A stretch of 16,204 nt of DNA from assembly GCA_002304735.1 (NCBI GenBank), contig DBIU01000074.1, forward strand, positions 14,067 to 30,270, in the 5' to 3' direction. Under the pieces are notes generated by a model that saw nothing but the letters and a program-made list of their open reading frames with translations, did no database searches and was not told where the DNA came from. This stretch comes from Ruminococcaceae bacterium UBA794. Its GTDB lineage: Bacteria > Bacillota > Clostridia > Oscillospirales > Ruminococcaceae. A program made the position numbers and the translations under genes. This document shows, piece by piece, positions 7,690-14,520 of the stretch (position 1 is the stretch's first letter; each line of letters starts with the position of its first letter).

Positions 7690-9009
7690 TCACTTAATTC
7701 TCCTGAAAGCCGCCGTGAAAAAGCCGTCGCCGCCGTCCTTTTCGGGAAAAAACGTCCGCGTTGGGCTGTTCTCCGCGCCGTCGTAGGGTATCGTCTGCAC
7801 AATCGGCAGAAAATCGGGGTGCTCCTCGGCGAAAGAAGCCGCAACCTCATCATTTTCCGCGCGGGAAAGCGTGCAGGTCGAATAAACCAGCGTCCCGCCG
7901 ACCTTAACATACCGCGCCGATACCTCGAGAATGGCTCTCTGAAGCCGCGGAAGCTCGTCAAATTCACGCTCCGTCTTATACTTGATTTCGGGCTTGCGGC
8001 GAATTACTCCAAGCCCCGAACACGGCACGTCGCAAAGCACTCTGTCCGCCTGCGGAAGCGCTTCGCTGAACTTCACCGCGTTGTTCTGCTTCGCCTCGAC
8101 AACCCGCAGTCCCAAGCGCTTCGCGCCCTCCGCGATAAGGTTCACCCTGCCGTCGTAGAGGTCGAGGCTCAGCAGCCTGCCGTTATTTCCCATAAGCTCC
8201 GCCATCGTGAACGTTTTTCCGCCGGGCGCCGCGCAGATGTCGATTACCGTTTCGTTCACAATCGGTCTTAGCGTCAGGCAACAAAGCTGGCTCGACACGT
8301 CCTGAACGTGGAAAAGACCCGCCTTGAACGCTTCGAGCTGCTCGATTTCGCCCGCCTTCTCAAGCCGCAGGCAGCCGCTTAACCGCGGATTTCGCTCCGC
8401 TTTCACGCCCTCGTTTTTCAGCAGCGCCACAAGCTCGTCGTCCGTAACCTTTGTCGTGTTCACGCGAGCATAGAGCGGCGGCGCGCCGAGCGACGCTTCC
8501 ATCGCCTTTATCGCGTTCTCCTCGCCGTACTCCCTGAGCCACTTCGCGGCAATCCACTCCGGACAGGAATACTCCAGCGAGAGCTTTTTCACATCGTCAA
8601 GCCCGACAAAGCTCACCTTCTTGCCGTTTCTGATGAAGCTTCGCAGCATACCGTTCACGAAGCCCTCCGCGCCGAACGATTTCAGCTTTCTGCATAGCTT
8701 CACGCTTTCGTTTACGGCGGCGCTTTCGGGTACCGACGGCATATATAAAAGCTGATAAAACCCCATTCTAAGCGCGGTTACAGCCTCTTTTTCAAGCTTT
8801 GAGAAAGGTATTCTGCTGTTCTGCTCGATAATAAAATCAAGCGTCATTCTGCGCTCCGTCACGCCGTAAAACAGCGCGGCGGCAAACGCTTTGTCGCGCT
8901 CCGAAAGCCCCTGCTCCGAAAGTGCGCCGTCAAGCAGAATATTTGAATAGGACCCGCTGCTTTCCAGCTTCAGAAGCAGCTTTGCAGCGGTTAATCGAGC
9001 GTCTGCCAT
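7690..9009 (-). CDS. rsmB: 16S rRNA (cytosine967-C5)-methyltransferase RsmB
   Basis: RsmB (Sun) methylates C967 of 16S rRNA. From the ATG at 9007-9009 the protein has 439 residues. An N-terminal NusB-like helical domain (about 1-140) precedes the SAM-dependent methyltransferase, with the SAM loop CAAPGGKT (259-266), DVPCSG (327-332) and STCTL (378-382) holding the catalytic cysteine 379, and GDGFF (427-431) near the end. An in-frame TTG at 9031-9033 would add eight residues and overlap the fmt stop as TTGA, but it has no good ribosome site. The ATG has GGAG nine nt upstream, so I prefer it. The gene follows fmt by 20 nt and precedes rlmN, another rRNA methyltransferase. Confidence 0.94.
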   Translation of the reverse strand: MADARLTAAKLLLKLESSGSYSNILLDGALSEQGLSERDKAFAAALFYGVTERRMTLDFIIEQNSRIPFSKLEKEAVTALRMGFYQLLYMPSVPESAAVNESVKLCRKLKSFGAEGFVNGMLRSFIRNGKKVSFVGLDDVKKLSLEYSCPEWIAAKWLREYGEENAIKAMEASLGAPPLYARVNTTKVTDDELVALLKNEGVKAERNPRLSGCLRLEKAGEIEQLEAFKAGLFHVQDVSSQLCCLTLRPIVNETVIDICAAPGGKTFTMAELMGNNGRLLSLDLYDGRVNLIAEGAKRLGLRVVEAKQNNAVKFSEALPQADRVLCDVPCSGLGVIRRKPEIKYKTEREFDELPRLQRAILEVSARYVKVGGTLVYSTCTLSRAENDEVAASFAEEHPDFLPIVQTIPYDGAENSPTRTFFPEKDGGDGFFTAAFRRIK

Positions 9010-9029
9010 AGCTTTTTTCTCCGTTAACG

Positions 9030-9962
9030 TCAACCTAATTTTTCACCCGAAACGATTTTCTTGCCGCGGAGGAAATCCTCCGTTTTCATTCGCTTCGAGC
9101 CTTCGAGCTGTATTTCAAGCAGCTCCGCACATTCTCCGCCGCCGCAGGAAACGATGAATTTCTTCTCGTCGGCAATCGTCCCCGCGGGAAGCGCCGATTT
9201 TTGCGCCGAAACCGCCGCGCGATAGACCTTAAGCCGCTTTCCCTCAAGAAAAGTGTATGCGCACGGAACGTCCGCCATCGCTCTGATGAAATTATGAACG
9301 TCGCGCGCAGGCTTCGTGAAATCAATTTTCAGCTCGTCTTTGAGAATTTTCTCCGCGTAACAAGGCTCGCCCTGCTGTTTTTCGCGGCAGGCAGTGCCGT
9401 TTTCGAGAGCGTGAAGCGTTTCGCAAATCAGCTTCGCTCCGCACTCCGCGAGCGCTTCGGTAAGCTCAGAACCCGTCGTATTGTCCGTAATCTCAACCTC
9501 CGCGCGCATAATCACGTCGCCCGTGTCAAGACCCTCGTCCATCTGCATCGTGCAAATCCCCGTCTTTTTGTCGCCCGCTTCAATGCACCGCTGAATGGGC
9601 GCCGCGCCGCGAAATCTCGGCAAAAGCGACGCGTGAACGTTCACGCAGCCGTATTTCGGCAGCTCAAGCACGCTTTTCGGCAAAATCTGCCCGTAAGCCG
9701 TCACGACAATCACATCGGGGTTAATCTCCCGAAGCGCTTCCAGAGCCGCCTCGGCTTCATCGCCCTTGCGCAGCGAGCGCGGCTGATACACGGGAATATT
9801 ACGCTCCAGCGCGAAATCCTTCACAGGCGTTGTTTCAAGCTTTTTTCCGCGGTTTTTCGGCTTATCGGGCTGCGTGAAAACAGCCGCCACGTCAAATTCC
9901 CCGACAAGCGCCGCCAGATTTTTCGCGGCAAATTCGGGCGTTCCCATAAAAACAATCTTCAA
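9030..9962 (-). CDS. fmt: Methionyl-tRNA formyltransferase
   Basis: Fmt transfers a formyl group from 10-formyl-tetrahydrofolate to initiator Met-tRNA, marking it for translation initiation. The 310-residue length is standard. The N-terminus MKIVFMGTPEFA is canonical, and the active site is visible as N108, H110 (NVHASLLPRFRG, 108-119) and D146 (GLDTGD). The C-terminal OB-fold (about 205-305) includes the conserved AMADVPCAYT region. The start codon is TTG at 9960-9962: the first in-frame ATG is five codons in and would cut the conserved first strand, while TTG has GAGGAG at 6 nt spacing. That site overlaps the end of the upstream def gene (gap 10 nt). Position after def is the conserved formylation-deformylation pair. 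Confidence 0.96.
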   Translation of the reverse strand: MKIVFMGTPEFAAKNLAALVGEFDVAAVFTQPDKPKNRGKKLETTPVKDFALERNIPVYQPRSLRKGDEAEAALEALREINPDVIVVTAYGQILPKSVLELPKYGCVNVHASLLPRFRGAAPIQRCIEAGDKKTGICTMQMDEGLDTGDVIMRAEVEITDNTTGSELTEALAECGAKLICETLHALENGTACREKQQGEPCYAEKILKDELKIDFTKPARDVHNFIRAMADVPCAYTFLEGKRLKVYRAAVSAQKSALPAGTIADEKKFIVSCGGGECAELLEIQLEGSKRMKTEDFLRGKKIVSGEKLG

Positions 9963-9972
9963 CCTAATCTCC

Positions 9973-10422
9973 TCATTCCTCTATCCACTCGAGAACCTTG
10001 TCCTCGTACAAAATCCCGTTCAGATGGTCAACCTCGTGACAGAAAGCCCGCGCCAGAAGCTCCTTTCCGTGATATCGGCGAAGCGTGCCGAAGCGGTCGA
10101 ACGCTTTCAGCCGAACGTGCATCGGGCGCTTTACAATACCCCTTTTGCCGACAAGCGAAAGGCAGCCCTCCTCCTCGAACTGCTTCCCCCACATCGCGGT
10201 GATTACGGGATTTACGAGCTCAAGCCTCCGCTCGCCCGTGTCAATCACGACAACCCGCTTCAGAACGCCGATTTGCGGCGCGGCAAGACCTATTCCGTCA
10301 GCTTCTTTCATTGTTTCGTACATATCATCGAGCAAAACGCCCAGCTCCTCGTCAAACTGCGTGACTTCCGTTGATTTTTCACGCAGAACAGGATTTCCGA
10401 ACGTCAGAATTTCTCTCGTCAT
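9973..10422 (-). CDS. def: Peptide deformylase, second tandem copy
   Basis: Peptide deformylase removes the formyl group from nascent proteins using a metal, usually Fe2+. This 149-residue copy has all three motifs: GIGLAAPQIG (43-52), EEGCLS (84-89) with metal ligand C87, and HEVDH (129-133) with both histidines and catalytic E130. It is about half identical by eye to the gene just upstream, so the two are tandem paralogues. The ATG at 10420-10422 lies 6 nt after the upstream stop with only a weak ribosome site, which points to translational coupling. The motif 2 extension (CLSLVGKRGIVKRP) differs from its neighbour (CLSAPGEWCEVERP). Both look catalytically complete, so I cannot say which is the main enzyme. 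Confidence 0.94.
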   Translation of the reverse strand: MTREILTFGNPVLREKSTEVTQFDEELGVLLDDMYETMKEADGIGLAAPQIGVLKRVVVIDTGERRLELVNPVITAMWGKQFEEEGCLSLVGKRGIVKRPMHVRLKAFDRFGTLRRYHGKELLARAFCHEVDHLNGILYEDKVLEWIEE

Positions 10423-10428
10423 CGCAAA

Positions 10429-10893
10429 TCACGCTTTCTTCGGGAGCGTTTTCTTCACCCTGTCCGTGAAAAGTATTCCGTCGAGATGGTCAACCTCGTG
10501 GCACACCGCGCGCGCCATAAGCTCGCTCGCTTTGAGCGTGAACTCTTTTCCGTGCCTGTCGAACGCGCGTACCGTAACCATAGCGGGGCGCTCCACCTCG
10601 CACCATTCCCCCGGCGCGGAAAGGCAGCCCTCGTTTCCTATCTGCGAGCCGCTCTGCTCGATGATTTCGGGGTTAATCAGCTCAACCAAGCCGTTTCCGT
10701 CGCGAACGTCGATTATGCACACGCGTCTTAGTATCCCGACCTGCGGCGCGGCAAGTCCCACTCCGTCCGCATTGTACAGCGTCTGCGCCATATCGTCAAG
10801 CAGCGAAGCGAGTTTCTCGTCGAATTTCGTTACCTCGCGGCACTTTTTGCGGAGAATATCCTCCCCGAACATAACAATTTCCCTCAAAGCCAT
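10429..10893 (-). CDS. def: Peptide deformylase, first tandem copy
   Basis: This is the promoter-proximal deformylase. From the ATG at 10891-10893 it has 154 residues and carries GVGLAAPQVG (44-53), NEGCLS (87-92) with C90, and HEVDH (132-136) with E133. These are the complete metal ligands and catalytic base. A TTG two codons upstream is in frame, but it sits only one nt from AAGGTGA, whereas the ATG is at normal spacing, so I chose the ATG. It starts 21 nt after priA and is followed at 6 nt by its paralogue. Motif 2 continues CLSAPGEWCEVERP, close to the usual bacterial CLSxPG pattern, so this copy looks the more typical of the two. Confidence 0.94.
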   Translation of the reverse strand: MALREIVMFGEDILRKKCREVTKFDEKLASLLDDMAQTLYNADGVGLAAPQVGILRRVCIIDVRDGNGLVELINPEIIEQSGSQIGNEGCLSAPGEWCEVERPAMVTVRAFDRHGKEFTLKASELMARAVCHEVDHLDGILFTDRVKKTLPKKA

Positions 10894-10914
10894 TTGCAAT
10901 CACCTTTCGTTTTA

Positions 10915-13323
10915 CTACACGTTTCCGTTTATATCGGCGAAAAACCTCACGTTCGCGAAATCCGCGTCCGCAAGCGCCGCTTTTATCGCTTTATCAACGG
11001 CTTCCCTCAAAGAAGCACTGTTTTTGCACTTCACCATAAGTGAATATCTGAACCTTCCGTTAATTCTTCCAACGGCGCAGAGAGCGGGTCCCAAAACCCT
11101 CACGGGAACGCGGCAGCCATAGCTTTTCGCCGTTTCTATCAACATTCCCGCGAACTTTTTCGCGGCTTTCGCGCACTCGTTTTCGTTCCCCGCCGAGAAA
11201 ATTATCGTCACAATATCGCAAAACGGCGGGTAAAACACAGCCTCGCGCAGCTTAATCTCCTCGTCGTAAAACGCGGGATAATTCTGCTTTGCGGCGAGAT
11301 TTATCACATAATGCTCCGGCGAAAACGTCTGAATAAGCGCTCTTCCGCGCTTATCGCCGCGCCCCGACCGCCCCGCGACCTGCGTTATCAGCGAAAACGT
11401 CCGCTCGTAAGCGCGAAAATCCGCAGCGTAAAGCGAATTATCCGTTTTCAGCACGCCCACAAGCGTCACGTTCGGGAAATCCAGCCCTTTCGCAATCATC
11501 TGCGTTCCGACCATAATGTCGTACTCGCCGTCCGAAAAAGCCTTGAAACGGCGCTCGAAAGCGGTTTTCCCCGACGTCGTGTCCGCGTCCATTCTCAGTA
11601 TCCGCGCCTTCGGAAACAGCCCCGAAAGCTCGTCCTCAATGAGCTGCGTGCCTTCGCCCTTCATTCCGAAGAATTTTCCCCCGCAATACGGGCAAACGCT
11701 GTCGAATTTCTTCATAAATCCGCAGCAATGGCACATCAGACAGCCGTTCGCCTTGTGATAGGTCAGCGGCACGGAGCAATTCGGACATTCAAGCGGCTTC
11801 CCGCAAAGCGCACAGCGCACTCCCGTGCGGTATCCGCGCCTGTTCAGCAGCAAAATCGACTGCTCGCCGCGGCTCAGATTATACTCGATATTCTCGCAAA
11901 GCGAAACGCTGAAGCTCGACATATTGCCGTTTTCGCGCTCCTTTTGCATATCGACAATCTCAACCTCGGGCAAAACCGCGTTGTTATACCGCTCGTCAAG
12001 CTCGAAAAGCGCGTATCTGCCCGTTTTCGCGAAATAATAGCTTTCAAGCGACGGCGTTGCCGAGGCGAGAAGCAAAACCGATTTCTGCGCGAAGCAGCGC
12101 TGTTTTGCAACGTCGCGAGCGTGATATCGAGGCGAATTTTCGGACTTATACGTCCCCTCGCCCTCCTCGTCAATAACGATTATCGCAAGATTTGAAACGG
12201 GCGCGAACACCGCGCTGCGCGTTCCTATCACAATTCTCGCCGCGCCGCTTTTTATCCTGCGGTATTCGTCCGCGCGTTCGCCGACCGACAGCGAGCTGTG
12301 CAATATCGCGACCTCTTTCCCGAAAAGCCGCTGAAATTTACCGACCATCTGCGGCGTGAGCGATATCTCCGGAACGAGCATTATCGCGCCTTTTCCCTCT
12401 TTAAGCGCCCTGTCAATCAGCTTTATGAAAACCGAGGTCTTTCCGCTGCCCGTAATTCCGCGAAGCAGCGCGCAGCCCGGCTTTTCGCCCGTCATCATTG
12501 CGGAAATTCCGTCAAAAACGCTCTGCTGCTTCGGCGAAAGCGCGATATCATCGGGATTTTCCTCGGCGCACACGTCCGTATTAAGCCGAAAAACAACGTT
12601 CTCGAAGCGCTCGAAAACGCCCTTTTCAATCAGCCTGTTCACAACGGAAGCCGTTGCCGCGCAGGAATAGCACACTTCCTTTATCGAAGCGGAATCGTTC
12701 GCGCGAACGAACTCAACCGCGGCTTTCTGCTTCGGCGTGAGCTTCAGGCTCTCGTCAAAATCCCCGCAAAGCCGCACCATTACGTTAACTTCGTCGCCGA
12801 CCTTCCTCTCGGGAATTTCGCTCTGAACGAGAACTCCGCGCTTAACAAGCTCGTTTATCTTGACCTTATTCTCCGCGTAAAGCGTTTCAAGCTCGGATTT
12901 TCCCGCCTGTTCAAGCGCTTTCACAAGCGTTTTTTCATCGTCGGAAAGCTCGTCCTGCGAAACGTCCTTATTTCGCTCGAAGCGGCTTTTCAGCGTGTAC
13001 GCAAGTCCCGACGGCAATATCGACCGAAACGCGTCGAAATAGGTGCAGAACGTGTTCTCCTTGAGCCAGCGGCAGAGATTAAGCAGCTCCTCAGATACAA
13101 TCGGCTCGTCGTCGATAACGGCGGAAATCGGCTTCAGCTTCATTCCCGCCTCGGGTTCGCCGACCTCGAACACAAGTCCCACGCGCTTTTTCGAGCCTTT
13201 TCCGAACGGCACGACGACTCTTACTCCCGCCGAAACCTTGCCGCAAAGCGCTTCGGGAATATCGTAATAAAACAGCTTATCAAACGAATACAGCGCGTTT
13301 TCCGCGGCAACTCCCGCAATCAA
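10915..13323 (-). CDS. priA: Primosomal protein N' (PriA), replication restart helicase
   Basis: PriA is a 3'-5' superfamily 2 helicase that reloads the replisome at collapsed forks. The 802-residue protein has an N-terminal 3'-end-binding domain (1-105), a winged-helix region, then helicase motifs: Walker A GITGSGKT (289-296), motif II DEEG (385-388), motif III SATPS (421-425), GTQMIAKGLDF (606-616) and QVAGRSGRG (648-656). Eight zinc-ligand cysteines are in place: 504, 507, 513, 516, 531, 534, 544 and 547. Motif II is normally DEEH; the codon here is GGC for Gly. The start is TTG at 13321-13323, 1 nt after the gmk stop, with GGGGAG at 7 nt spacing; no ATG is available near the conserved N-terminus. 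In many Firmicutes rpoZ and coaBC precede priA; here gmk does. Confidence 0.95.
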   Translation of the reverse strand: MIAGVAAENALYSFDKLFYYDIPEALCGKVSAGVRVVVPFGKGSKKRVGLVFEVGEPEAGMKLKPISAVIDDEPIVSEELLNLCRWLKENTFCTYFDAFRSILPSGLAYTLKSRFERNKDVSQDELSDDEKTLVKALEQAGKSELETLYAENKVKINELVKRGVLVQSEIPERKVGDEVNVMVRLCGDFDESLKLTPKQKAAVEFVRANDSASIKEVCYSCAATASVVNRLIEKGVFERFENVVFRLNTDVCAEENPDDIALSPKQQSVFDGISAMMTGEKPGCALLRGITGSGKTSVFIKLIDRALKEGKGAIMLVPEISLTPQMVGKFQRLFGKEVAILHSSLSVGERADEYRRIKSGAARIVIGTRSAVFAPVSNLAIIVIDEEGEGTYKSENSPRYHARDVAKQRCFAQKSVLLLASATPSLESYYFAKTGRYALFELDERYNNAVLPEVEIVDMQKERENGNMSSFSVSLCENIEYNLSRGEQSILLLNRRGYRTGVRCALCGKPLECPNCSVPLTYHKANGCLMCHCCGFMKKFDSVCPYCGGKFFGMKGEGTQLIEDELSGLFPKARILRMDADTTSGKTAFERRFKAFSDGEYDIMVGTQMIAKGLDFPNVTLVGVLKTDNSLYAADFRAYERTFSLITQVAGRSGRGDKRGRALIQTFSPEHYVINLAAKQNYPAFYDEEIKLREAVFYPPFCDIVTIIFSAGNENECAKAAKKFAGMLIETAKSYGCRVPVRVLGPALCAVGRINGRFRYSLMVKCKNSASLREAVDKAIKAALADADFANVRFFADINGNV

Positions 13324-13324
13324 C

Positions 13325-13933
13325 TCACTTCTCCCCGCGAATTTGCTCTAAAAGCCCCGCGCGGCGCTCTTTTCGCAGCTTTTCCGCTCTGAATACCGCG
13401 AGCAAATCCTCGACAGCCTCGCCCAAATCGTCGTTTACAACGAGATAATCATAGTTTTTCGCAAATTCAAGCTCGTTTTTCGCCTGACGAGTTCGCTCGC
13501 GGATTTTCTCCTCGGTTTCGGTTCCGCGCCCGCGAAGCCGCTTCTCAAGCGTTTCCAGCGACGGCGGCAGTATAAACACAAGGCAGGCTTCGGGGAACAT
13601 TTTTTTAATGTTCATCGCGCCCTCGACCTCGATTTTCAACACGGCGTCCTTTCCTGAAAGAATAAGCTCGTCGACGCTCTTTTTAAGCGTGCCGTAAAAA
13701 TTCCCGCAGTATTCCGTGTACTCCAAAACCTCGCCGAGCTTAATCTTCTCGGTGAAAACATCGCGCGTGAGAAAATGATAATGAACGCCGTTTATTTCGC
13801 CCTCGCGCGGCGCTCTCGTCGTCGCGGAAACGGCATAGCCCGCCTTGTCCGTTTTCTTGAAAAACTCGGCGAGAATAGTGTCCTTGCCGCAGCCCGCGGG
13901 CGCTGATACCACAAATAAAAGTCCTTTTTCCAT
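13325..13933 (-). CDS. gmk: Guanylate kinase
   Basis: Gmk phosphorylates GMP to GDP with ATP and is essential for GTP, dGTP and (p)ppGpp balance. From the ATG at 13931-13933 (GAGG site 6 nt upstream) it has 202 residues, normal for the family. An open frame continues upstream to 14224 but runs out of frame through remA and should not be used. GMP-binding features are S36 to R40 (SATTR), REGEINGVHYHF (43-54) and Y80 to G81; the lid RGRGTETEEKIRERT is at 134-148. The P-loop reads SAPAGCGKDT (10-19), where the common form is SGPSGxGKxT, so the first Gly is Ala; the lysine and threonine are kept. It sits between remA (35 nt gap) and priA (1 nt gap). Confidence 0.95.
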   Translation of the reverse strand: MEKGLLFVVSAPAGCGKDTILAEFFKKTDKAGYAVSATTRAPREGEINGVHYHFLTRDVFTEKIKLGEVLEYTEYCGNFYGTLKKSVDELILSGKDAVLKIEVEGAMNIKKMFPEACLVFILPPSLETLEKRLRGRGTETEEKIRERTRQAKNELEFAKNYDYLVVNDDLGEAVEDLLAVFRAEKLRKERRAGLLEQIRGEK

Positions 13934-13968
13934 AACCGTCCTCTTTTTGTCGAAAATTGAACCGTCCT

Positions 13969-14220
13969 TTATTCCTCCGGAACGTCCTTTGGCGCGGTTT
14001 TTCCCGCAATCGTTTCGGGAAGCAGCGCCGATAATACGACGTGTCCGCTGTCGCAAATTATAACCGAGCGCGTTTTTCTTCCGCAAGTAGCGTCGATAGC
14101 CGAGCCGCCGTCCTTTGCAAGCTGTACAATTCGCTTTACGGGAGCGGCTTCGGGGCTTACAACCGCGACAATCCTGTCCTCGTTTACGATATTTCCAAAG
14201 CCTATGTTTACAGGTTTCAT
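13969..14220 (-). CDS. remA: Extracellular matrix regulator RemA (DUF370 family)
   Basis: RemA is a small DNA-binding protein; in B. subtilis it activates biofilm matrix operons and osmoprotection genes by binding DNA as a ring-like multimer. This 83-residue copy keeps the family core: VNIGFGNIV (4-12), RIVAVVSPEAAPVKR (16-30), IDATCGRKTRSVI (42-54) and HVVLSALLPET (60-70). Length is close to the B. subtilis protein. The ATG at 14218-14220 has an excellent GGGAGGG site (14226-14232) at 5 nt spacing. It is the first gene of the operon and lies just upstream of gmk, as in most Firmicutes. Its leader is almost entirely the palindromic element at 14239-14418. The matrix role in this anaerobe is inferred from the family only. 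Confidence 0.94.
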   Translation of the reverse strand: MKPVNIGFGNIVNEDRIVAVVSPEAAPVKRIVQLAKDGGSAIDATCGRKTRSVIICDSGHVVLSALLPETIAGKTAPKDVPEE

Positions 14221-14238
14221 ACAATCCCTCCCGAAAAA

Positions 14239-14418
14239 TTAAGGTAACACCGCATAATTATTATCGTTTAATCGCGCCGAGATTTTTTCGTCGGAATGAA
14301 CAAAACGAACGATGGAATACTTGATGTATTTCGAGAGAGTTTTGGATATTCCGGCGAAAAAAGAACAAGCGAGAAAATGATAAAGGCGCCAGCCGGTAAT
14401 TGTGCGGTGTTGCCTTAA
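14239..14418. repeat. 180-bp near-palindromic element (MITE-like or structured leader)
   Basis: The ends are 22-nt inverted repeats, 14239-14260 (starts TTAAGGTAACACCGCA) and 14397-14418 (reverse complement starts TTAAGGCAACACCGCA), matching at 20 of 22. Inside, 14283-14297 (TTTTTTCGTCGGAAT) mirrors 14348-14362 at 14 of 15, CAAAAC (14301-14306) mirrors 14339-14344, and GGAATAC (14314-14320) faces GTATTTC (14326-14332) around the loop TTGAT. TTATC (14261-14265) also mirrors 14379-14383. The right arm has 13 extra nt (14384-14396). The whole thing can fold into one long hairpin. It has no coding capacity that I recognise and occupies nearly all of the remA leader. It could be a miniature inverted-repeat element or a structured RNA; I cannot assign a family. 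Confidence 0.8.
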
Positions 14419-14429
14419 AACACACTCTT

Positions 14430-14458
14430 ATTATAACATATATCGCCAAAAAAATCAA
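14430..14458 (-). promoter_or_regulatory. Extended -10 sigma-A promoter for the remA-gmk-priA operon
   Basis: On the minus strand TTGATT (14458-14453) and a perfect TATAAT (14435-14430) are spaced by 17 nt, with TG one base before the -10 (TGTTATAAT). The start would be near 14423, giving a leader of about 200 nt before the remA ATG. The promoter lies just downstream of the terminator of the preceding transporter gene, so it is the natural head of this operon. The palindromic element begins about 5 nt after the predicted start. Confidence 0.82.
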
Positions 14459-14474
14459 CACCTAAAATACCGTT

Positions 14475-14509
14475 AAAAAAAATCGAGCGCAGTTTGACCC
14501 GCGCTCAAT
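14475..14509 (-). terminator. Rho-independent terminator after the MATE-kinase gene
   Basis: Reading the minus strand, AUUGAGCGC and GCGCUCGAU form a 9-bp stem (one G-U pair) around a 10-nt loop, followed by eight U residues (14482-14475). It starts 11 nt after the stop codon of the transporter-kinase gene. The single non-Watson-Crick pair is a G-U only on the minus strand, which fits minus-strand use. Confidence 0.93.
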
Positions 14510-14520
14510 TTAATATTCCG

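Noticed and set aside
13934..14224. N-terminal extension of gmk giving a 299-residue protein
   Set aside because: The added part is an out-of-frame reading of remA, has no family similarity, and the ATG at 13931-13933 has its own ribosome site.
14397..14420. Similarity of AAGGCAACACCGCA to the T-box antiterminator consensus
   Set aside because: A T-box sequence sits at the 3' end of a leader before a terminator; this copy is at the very 5' end, its mirror copy is at the other end, and no specifier stem or aminoacyl-tRNA gene is present.
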